Assembly (NCBI GenBank): GCA_937927875.1 | Contig: CALEYV010000004.1 | Location: forward strand, 1 to 8,699 | DNA: 8,699 nucleotides | Reading direction: 5' to 3' | From: an uncultured Actinomycetes bacterium | Lineage (GTDB): Bacteria > Actinomycetota > Acidimicrobiia > IMCC26256 > PALSA-555 | Part shown: positions 1 through 4,977 of the stretch, piece by piece | Numbering within the stretch: position 1 is the first letter of the stretch | Layout: every line of letters begins with the position of its first letter | Translations under genes and position numbers: made by a program | Notes under the pieces: model-generated | Databases searched by the model: none | The model's input: the letters and a program-made list of their open reading frames with translations, nothing else | Told to the model about the DNA's origin: nothing

Positions 1-45
1 GATTTCTGCCTGTCTCGTGGGCTCGGAGATGTGTATAAGAGACAG
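1..45 (+). other. Illumina Nextera i7 adapter left on contig end
   Basis: Synthetic sequence, not genome. Bases 1-3 (GAT) match the end of the P7 flow-cell primer. Bases 4-11 (TTCTGCCT) are an 8-nt i7 barcode that I recognise as Nextera N703. Bases 12-26 (GTCTCGTGGGCTCGG) are the Nextera read-2 linker. Bases 27-45 (AGATGTGTATAAGAGACAG) are the 19-bp Tn5 mosaic end. The parts are contiguous, in the correct order and without mismatch. The native sequence therefore begins at 46, and anything translated across this point is an artefact. Forward frames here give the known adapter peptides MGSEMCIRDS and MYKRQ. The reverse frame, which continues cobL, gives VSYTHLRAHET. Confidence 0.98.
27..45 (+). 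other. Tn5 mosaic end (library-preparation transposon end)
   Basis: This exact 19-bp hyperactive Tn5 mosaic end joins the adapter to genomic DNA at 45/46. It comes from tagmentation and is not a resident transposon: no transposase or second end is present, and a barcode and linker flank it on the outer side. Confidence 0.97.
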
Positions 46-583
46 CCTGTGGCCCGCCGAGTTGCTCGAGCACGACGAACCGGCTCGGCCCGAACCCACG
101 CTCGCGCAGAAAGCTCGCAAGCGCCGCCGCGCCGCCAGCGCCGGTCACGTACGCGACGATCCGCCGCCCCGGCTGGAGCAGCGCCGCCACGAGCTCCATC
201 GGCCGACCGACGGCGCTCACGAGCTCGACCTCGGCCGCCGGCCAGCCGAGCCTCGCACACGCGAGCGCGAACGCCGACGGATGTGGGTGGATCGCAACTC
301 GCTCCGGCCCGAGCCGGCGCATCAGCGTCGCGCCGATGCCGTGCAGCATCGGATCCCCGCTGGCGAGCACGCACACCGATCCGTCGATCCGCTCGGCCAG
401 CTCGTCGAGCAGCGGGTCGATCGGAGAAGGCCAGCGACGTTTGAGCACCGAACCGTTCGGGACCAGCTCGAGCTGGCGTTCGGACCCGACGATCGTGTCG
501 GCGGCGAGCACCGCCGCTCGCGCGGGCTCGGCCAGGCCTGCCCAGCCGTCGGCGCCGATCCCGACGACCGAGATCACGGACAT
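46..583 (-). CDS. cobL: CobL/CbiE precorrin-6Y C5,15-methyltransferase, N-terminal part (3' end lost to adapter)
   Basis: SAM-dependent corrin-ring methyltransferase of the CbiE/CobL class. CobL methylates precorrin-6B-type intermediates at C5 and C15 and decarboxylates the C12 acetate. The ATG at 581-583 opens a 179-codon fragment. Seen: VVGIGADGW near residues 6-14 (glycine-rich first loop), GSERQLELVP near 32-41, the SAM-binding ASGDPMLHGIGATL near 79-92, ACARLGW near 114-120, and VLEQLGGP near the break. These match the CbiE half of CobL, and the ending resembles mycobacterial CobL. The C-terminal CbiT (decarboxylase/C15 methylation) half would lie beyond the contig end, so CobL versus stand-alone CbiE cannot be decided. 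The start overlaps the end of the CobU-CobC gene by 10 nt and has no good Shine-Dalgarno, so it probably depends on translational coupling. Reading on through the adapter adds a false tail, VSYTHLRAHET, to the protein. Confidence 0.9.
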
Positions 584-2091
584 GCCGCCACCGCGGCGCT
601 CAGCGCCTCGACCAGCCGCGCGTTGGCGGCCGGCTCGCGGGCCGTGATGCGCAGATGAGAAGACTCGAGGCCGGGGAACGACGCGGCGGGGCGGACCACG
701 ATCCTGCTCGCCCGGAGCGCCTGCGCCACCCGTGGCCCGTCAGGCACCTCGACCAGGCAGAAGTTCGCGCTCGAGGGCCAGGTGCGGATCCGGGAGATAC
801 GCGCCAGCCTGCGAACGAGATCCTCCCGCTCGGCGCTGGCGCGCACGGCGGCGGCCGCGAGCGCTTCGGGCCGCTCGGCGGCCGCCCGCATCGCCGCGAG
901 CGCAAGCACGTTGACCGACCACGGCGGACGCACCGCCCGCAGGCGGCCGGCGAGCGCCGCACTCGCGACCGCGTAGCCGGCCCGCAGCCCGGGCACCGAC
1001 AGCGACTTGGTCAGGCTCCGGACAACGATCACGTCGCCGTGGCCGTCGCGTACGAGGCTGTTCGCCTCGCCAGGCACCAGGTTCATGAACGCCTCGTCGA
1101 CCACGATCGTCCTCCCCGGCCTGCGCAGAGCGAGCACCGCGGCGGCCGGGTCGAGCGTGCCGCTCGGCGAGGCCGGGTTGCCGAGCAGCACAAGGTCGGC
1201 GGCGCCGGGCACCGCCGCGGGATCGAGCGCAAAGCCGCGATCAGGGTCGCGCAGGACGCGGACGACCGGGATCCCGTGCGCGCGTAACGCGACCTCTCCC
1301 TCGGTGAAGCCGGGATGCACACACGCGGCCAGCGACGGCCGCAGCGCAGCTGGCAGCAACCACAGCGCCTGCGCGGCCCCGTTGGTGGGGACGATCTCGA
1401 CCGGGTCGCGACCATGCAGCGCCGCGAGCGCGGCGACCGTCTCGGTCTCATCCGGGTAGGCGTCGGCACGGGAGTCGAGCGCTGCCTGCAGCCCTTCCCG
1501 CACCCATCTCGGCGGGCCGCCCGCCAGCACGTTGACCGCGTGGTCGGCATCTCCGGGGCGGACGAACTCGTCGCCGTGCGAGCGCAGCCCGTCGACCATC
1601 CGAGGCCCACCCGCGAGCGCGATCGGCCGCCCGGCGACGACCAGCTCCACGCGCTCGGCCGCCGCGGACAGGCGCTGCACAGCGTCTCCGAGCAGATCGA
1701 GCCACGCCCGCGCAAGCGGCTCGATCGGCACCAGACCATGACCGGCTTCCTCGGCGACGACGATCACCGGCCGGTTGACGGCGGCGGCGATCAGCGCCTC
1801 GACGCCTGCGTCGACCGCGTGGCGATCGACGCGCGCGATCCACAGGCCCAGGCCGTCGAGCAGCACGCACCCCGGATCGGCGAGCGCGTCGGCGAGCCGT
1901 GCGCCGGCCTCCACCGTCGCCCACCCCGTGGGCCGGCGAGCGGCGTGCGCCGCCATCCGTTCCGCCATCGACGAGTCTTGTGGGTCGGCGGTGGCGATGT
2001 ACCGCACCGGCAGTCCGCTCGCGCTGGCCAGCGCCTCACCCCGGGCGCTCTTGCCGGAGCGGACGCCGCCGACCACGAGCGTCAGGCTCAT
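574..2091 (-). CDS. CobU-CobC fusion: adenosylcobinamide(-phosphate) kinase/guanylyltransferase plus threonine-phosphate decarboxylase
   Basis: 505-aa two-domain cytosolic protein. Residues 1-160 are CobU/CobP-like, with P-loop GGVRSGKS at 8-15, YIATADP near 31-37, His49 in the HxxxRP context of the guanylylated histidine, and EEAGHGLVP at 114-122. CobU uses GTP to make adenosylcobinamide-GDP. Residues from about 165 on are a fold-type I PLP enzyme of the CobC (Salmonella CobD) group. It shows GNPASPSGTL at 304-313, VDEAF at 331-335, the PLP Lys362 in SLTKSLSVPGLRAGY, and Arg481 in LRIT as the likely carboxylate binder. CobC decarboxylates L-threonine O-3-phosphate to aminopropanol phosphate. 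Both domains are about full length and no stop separates them. The CobU half differs from the remembered consensus at several Asn/Thr positions (see findings). The ATG overlaps the cobB stop as ATGA, with GGAG 4 nt upstream. Domain calls are firm; full kinase activity is not. Confidence 0.9.
   Translation of the reverse strand: MSLTLVVGGVRSGKSARGEALASASGLPVRYIATADPQDSSMAERMAAHAARRPTGWATVEAGARLADALADPGCVLLDGLGLWIARVDRHAVDAGVEALIAAAVNRPVIVVAEEAGHGLVPIEPLARAWLDLLGDAVQRLSAAAERVELVVAGRPIALAGGPRMVDGLRSHGDEFVRPGDADHAVNVLAGGPPRWVREGLQAALDSRADAYPDETETVAALAALHGRDPVEIVPTNGAAQALWLLPAALRPSLAACVHPGFTEGEVALRAHGIPVVRVLRDPDRGFALDPAAVPGAADLVLLGNPASPSGTLDPAAAVLALRRPGRTIVVDEAFMNLVPGEANSLVRDGHGDVIVVRSLTKSLSVPGLRAGYAVASAALAGRLRAVRPPWSVNVLALAAMRAAAERPEALAAAAVRASAEREDLVRRLARISRIRTWPSSANFCLVEVPDGPRVAQALRASRIVVRPAASFPGLESSHLRITAREPAANARLVEALSAAVAACP
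1597..1599 (-). promoter_or_regulatory. Possible internal start codon for a separate CobC polypeptide
   Basis: Met165 of the CobU-CobC protein lies exactly at the domain border and is followed by VDGLRSHGDEF, which looks like a natural CobC N-terminus. On the coding strand GGTGGG lies a few bases upstream and could act as a weak ribosome-binding site. A stand-alone CobC of about 341 aa could arise here alongside the fusion. This is inference only; nothing in the sequence proves that the start is used. Confidence 0.25.
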
Positions 2092-3449
2092 CGCGCTCCG
2101 GCGGGAGCGCCGACCCGAGCCGCCCGCGCGAACCGCGACGCAAGCTCCGGATGGGCCGCCCAGTGGACGTGCAGGTAGCTCGCCTGGACGCCGCCGGCGA
2201 CGATTCCCTCGGTGCGCTTACGGCCCCGCGCCGCGAGCATCCATGCGCGTTCACCACCGGTCGTGTCAACGTCCGAGTAGTGGAACTCGTGTCCGCGCAC
2301 GCGCGCCCCGCGGTCGATCCACGGCGTAGCCGTGAGCGCCGTTGCCTCGCGGTAGCCGAGCGAGAGCCGGTCGGTCATCCGGGCGGTTGCGGGCAGGACG
2401 GCGCACATCTCTCGCCCGTCGAGCTCGCGGCAGAGGAACAGCAGCCCGCCGCACTCCGCGAGGATCGGCCGGCCGGCGGCTGCGAACTCGGTCACCGCCG
2501 CGCGCAGTGGCGCGTTGGCCTCAAGCTCGGCGGCGAACACCTCCGGGAAGCCGCCGGCGAGTAACAGCGCCCCGGCGTCGGGCGGCAGCTCCTCGTCGGC
2601 GAGCGGGTCGAAGCTGAGCAGCTCCGCCCCCGCCGCGGCGAGCAGCTCGAGGTTCTCCGCGTAGTGAAACGAGAACGCCGGACCGCGGGCGACGGCGATC
2701 CGTGCGCCCGCGGCGGTGTCGGAGTCGAGCTCGGGGCTCCACGCGGGACCGCTCGGCGGTCCCGCCGTCCGCGCGAGCGCGACGATCGCCTCCAGGTCGA
2801 CGTGCCGGCCGACCGCGTCCGCCAGCGCCGCCAGCGCGCTGCTCGCTTGCCGCTCGCCCTCCGGCGCGGGCACGAGCCCGAGGTGGCGCTCCGGGGCGCT
2901 CAGAACTGGGTCGCGGCGCAGCGCACCCAGCACCGGCACCCCGAGCGGCGCGACCGCTTCTCGCAGCAGCTGCTCGTGGTGGTCGGAGCCGACACGGTTG
3001 AAGATGACCCCGGCGACGTTCACGTCGGTGTCGAACGTCCGGTAGCCGTGGACGATCGCCGCGACCGAGCGGGCCATCGCGCTGGCGTCGACGACGAGCA
3101 CGACCGGTGCCCGCAGCAGCTTGGCGACGTGCCCGGTCGAAGCCAGATCGCCGCGACCCGAGGCGCCGTCGAACAGGCCCATCACCCCCTCGACGACAGC
3201 GAGCTCGGCGGCGCGCGAGCCGTGCCGCGCGAGCGGCGCGATCAGCTCCGGACCGCTCAGGAACGCATCGAGGTTCCGGCCCGGGCGGCCCGAGGCGAGC
3301 GCGTGGTAGCTGGGATCGATGTAGTCGGGCCCGACCTTGAACCCCTGCACGCGCACCCCACGGCGACGCACCGCGCCGATCACGCCGCACGCGACTGACG
3401 TCTTGCCGGCGCCCGAGCTCGTGCCCGCGATCACGACCCGCGGGATCAT
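2088..3449 (-). CDS. cobB: Cobyrinic/hydrogenobyrinic acid a,c-diamide synthase
   Basis: ATP- and glutamine-dependent amidotransferase that converts the a and c acetate side chains of the corrin ring to amides; here hydrogenobyrinic acid is the likely substrate, because cobalt insertion by CobN comes after. 453 aa, a normal length for CobB/CbiA. The N-terminal synthetase domain has P-loop GTSSGAGKTS at 9-18, GFKVGPDYIDP at 36-46, and VVEGVMGLFDG at 85-95. The C-terminal class I glutaminase-like domain starts near 250 and has LLAGGFPE at 296-303, nucleophile Cys333 in AECGGLLFL, HEFHYS at 387-392, and the His-containing YLHVHW at 425-430. All expected catalytic motifs are intact. The ATG overlaps the upstream stop as ATGA, and AGGGG lies 10 nt before it. 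The last bases overlap the start of the CobU-CobC gene. CbiA is the anaerobic-route name; the two cannot be separated from sequence alone. Confidence 0.95.
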   Translation of the reverse strand: MIPRVVIAGTSSGAGKTSVACGVIGAVRRRGVRVQGFKVGPDYIDPSYHALASGRPGRNLDAFLSGPELIAPLARHGSRAAELAVVEGVMGLFDGASGRGDLASTGHVAKLLRAPVVLVVDASAMARSVAAIVHGYRTFDTDVNVAGVIFNRVGSDHHEQLLREAVAPLGVPVLGALRRDPVLSAPERHLGLVPAPEGERQASSALAALADAVGRHVDLEAIVALARTAGPPSGPAWSPELDSDTAAGARIAVARGPAFSFHYAENLELLAAAGAELLSFDPLADEELPPDAGALLLAGGFPEVFAAELEANAPLRAAVTEFAAAGRPILAECGGLLFLCRELDGREMCAVLPATARMTDRLSLGYREATALTATPWIDRGARVRGHEFHYSDVDTTGGERAWMLAARGRKRTEGIVAGGVQASYLHVHWAAHPELASRFARAARVGAPAGAR

Positions 3450-4414
3450 GCCGCCAGCACCCCTGATCCCGCGCGCAACAGCTCATCGGGCGCGATCACC
3501 CGGACCTCGCGCGCGGACCGTTCGCTCAGCTCGCGCGGTCCCTCGCGCTCGACGCCGTCGCCCCAGAGGACGGCCGGCACCGGCGCCGGATCGTGCCGGC
3601 CGCTGATCGGGTCGGTGCCATGGTCGGGGCACACCGCCAGCCGGCCACCGAGTGCTGCGACGACTTCGCGCAGCGGCGCCAGCAGCTCTGCGTCGAGCCG
3701 CCCGATGGCGCCGATCACCGCTTTGGGCTCGCGCCGGTGCGCGGCCTCGTCGGGCGCGCCGACGTGGACGACGACCCGCTCGGCTCCGCCTGAGATCGCG
3801 GCGACCGCAGCCTGGGCTTTGGCCCCCAGATCGGCGTCGACATCGCCGGTCGCGCCAGGCGGGACGACCACCCGCGCCCCGAGCAGCCGTGCGAGGCCGG
3901 CAGCCGCGCCGCGCGCACACACGACCACCGTCTCGACCGGGACCTTGCCCTCGGGGACGGCTCCGCCGGGCCAGACGTGCACGTGCAGCCCGAGCAGGCG
4001 GCGGTCGGCCGGTCGCGCGGCGGCGACCAGCACGAGTCGGTGACCGCAGACGGCGTGCGCACCGCGACCCAGGTGGACGCACACGTCGCGCGCCTGGCGG
4101 ACCGAGGCGCGCTTGCCGCTGCGGTAGACGAGATCGGCCCGCCACGGCGTCATACCGTCGGGCACATCGACGCCGTAGGCGGCGGCATCGACCCACCCGC
4201 GGCCGACCCGGCACCGCGGCGGCAGCCCGAGCAGCGCGGAGATCCCGGTCTCCGAGCCGGCCGGCAAGCCCCGCGGCGTGGTCGCGACGCGGACGACGGT
4301 CCCGTCGGCGGCGAGCTCGTCGAGCACCGGCGTGCGGGCGGCCTCGAACGCGGTCGGGATGCCGTCGCGCGGCGGCTGCGCCGCCCCGTCGGGGATCACG
4401 AGGACTTCTACCAC
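3446..4414 (-). CDS. Alkaline-phosphatase-superfamily enzyme, shortened ApgM (phosphoglycerate mutase)-like; possible B12-pathway phosphatase or phosphotransferase
   Basis: 322-aa cytosolic protein resembling archaeal-type cofactor-independent phosphoglycerate mutase. The N-terminus has VIPDG with Asp9 as metal ligand, TPVLDELAADG at 28-38, and PAGSETGISALLG at 51-63 with Ser54 as predicted phosphorylated nucleophile. Further on are VPPGATGD at 184-191, Asp222 and His226 in APDEAAH, Asp264-His265 in CPDHG, and His274. All seven two-metal ligand/nucleophile positions of the superfamily are therefore present. Typical ApgM is about 400 aa; the shortfall seems to fall in the middle, near residues 104-165, where substrate would be held. 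The start is GTG at 4412-4414, giving a 7-nt overlap with cobO and a weak AGGGGA upstream; the stop overlaps cobB as ATGA. Lying within a B12 operon, it more likely acts on a B12 intermediate (alpha-ribazole phosphate, adenosylcobalamin phosphate, or L-threonine phosphate supply) than in glycolysis. The family call is good; the substrate is unknown. Confidence 0.8.
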   Translation of the reverse strand: MVEVLVIPDGAAQPPRDGIPTAFEAARTPVLDELAADGTVVRVATTPRGLPAGSETGISALLGLPPRCRVGRGWVDAAAYGVDVPDGMTPWRADLVYRSGKRASVRQARDVCVHLGRGAHAVCGHRLVLVAAARPADRRLLGLHVHVWPGGAVPEGKVPVETVVVCARGAAAGLARLLGARVVVPPGATGDVDADLGAKAQAAVAAISGGAERVVVHVGAPDEAAHRREPKAVIGAIGRLDAELLAPLREVVAALGGRLAVCPDHGTDPISGRHDPAPVPAVLWGDGVEREGPRELSERSAREVRVIAPDELLRAGSGVLAA

Positions 4415-4977
4415 TCGATCCCCTGCTGCGCGCGGATTCCGGCGTCCATCGGGTGCTTGACCTTGACCACCTCGGAGACCAGGTCAGCCGCGCCGATCAG
4501 CGCCGGCGCCGCGTCGCGGCCGGTGATCACGACGTGCTGGAAGCCGGGGCGCGCGCGGAGCGTGGCGACCACGTCGTCGGCCTCGATCCAGCCCCACTTG
4601 ACCGGATAGGTCAACTCGTCGAGCAGCAGGAACTCGTAGCGCTCGGACGCGATCGCGCGCTTGACCTCAGCCCACCCTTCACGAGCGAGGTCGGCCGACT
4701 CGTCGAGGTCGCGCTGCAGCCACGACCAGCCGTTGCCCATCTTCTCCCAGTCGATCCCGCCGAGCGCGCCCGCCGCCTTCGCCTCGCCGACCTTCCACTT
4801 GCCCGACTTGACGAACTGGAACACCCCGCAGCGGTAGCCGCGCGCCCACGAGCGCAGCAGCATCCCGAAGGCGGAGGTGCTCTTGCCCTTACCCTGGCCG
4901 GTGAGCACGATCACCAGCGGGCGATCGCGGGGCTTGCGGCGCTTGGGGTCGGCGCTGCCGATGTCCTGTTCGATCAT
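4408..4977 (-). CDS. cobO: Cob(I)alamin/cob(I)yrinate a,c-diamide adenosyltransferase
   Basis: Transfers the 5'-deoxyadenosyl group of ATP to Co(I) of the corrinoid to form the Co-C bond. 189 aa, the usual CobO/CobA (BtuR) length. Seen: a basic N-terminal stretch KRRKPRDRP at 12-20, then P-loop TGQGKGKSTSAFG at 26-38, FQFVKSGKW at 53-61, Walker B LLLDELTY at 117-124, VITGRDA at 150-156, and the family C-terminus KHPMDAGIRAQQGIEW. The ATG at 4975-4977 is chosen because it aligns with the family N-terminus, has GAGGAG 6 nt upstream, and overlaps the chelatase stop as ATGA. The frame stays open for 162 codons upstream, but that stretch is antiparallel-rich shadow of the chelatase gene. The TAG stop lies inside the next gene's start region (7-nt overlap). 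Confidence 0.96.
   Translation of the reverse strand: MIEQDIGSADPKRRKPRDRPLVIVLTGQGKGKSTSAFGMLLRSWARGYRCGVFQFVKSGKWKVGEAKAAGALGGIDWEKMGNGWSWLQRDLDESADLAREGWAEVKRAIASERYEFLLLDELTYPVKWGWIEADDVVATLRARPGFQHVVITGRDAAPALIGAADLVSEVVKVKHPMDAGIRAQQGIEW

Noticed and set aside
27..45. Natural transposon end or insertion-sequence boundary
   Set aside because: It is the exact engineered Tn5 mosaic end next to a barcode and linker, so it is a library artefact.
31..444. Plus-strand open frame beginning MYKRQ
   Set aside because: The start lies in the mosaic end of the adapter and the rest is a low-complexity shadow of cobL.
17..658. Plus-strand open frame beginning MGSEMCIRDS
   Set aside because: The start and first residues come from the Nextera adapter; the remainder is antisense to cobL and the end of the CobU-CobC gene and resembles no family.
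3446..4414. Housekeeping glycolytic phosphoglycerate mutase
   Set aside because: The protein is much shorter than ApgM in the substrate region and sits coupled inside a B12 operon, so a glycolytic role is less likely, though not excluded.
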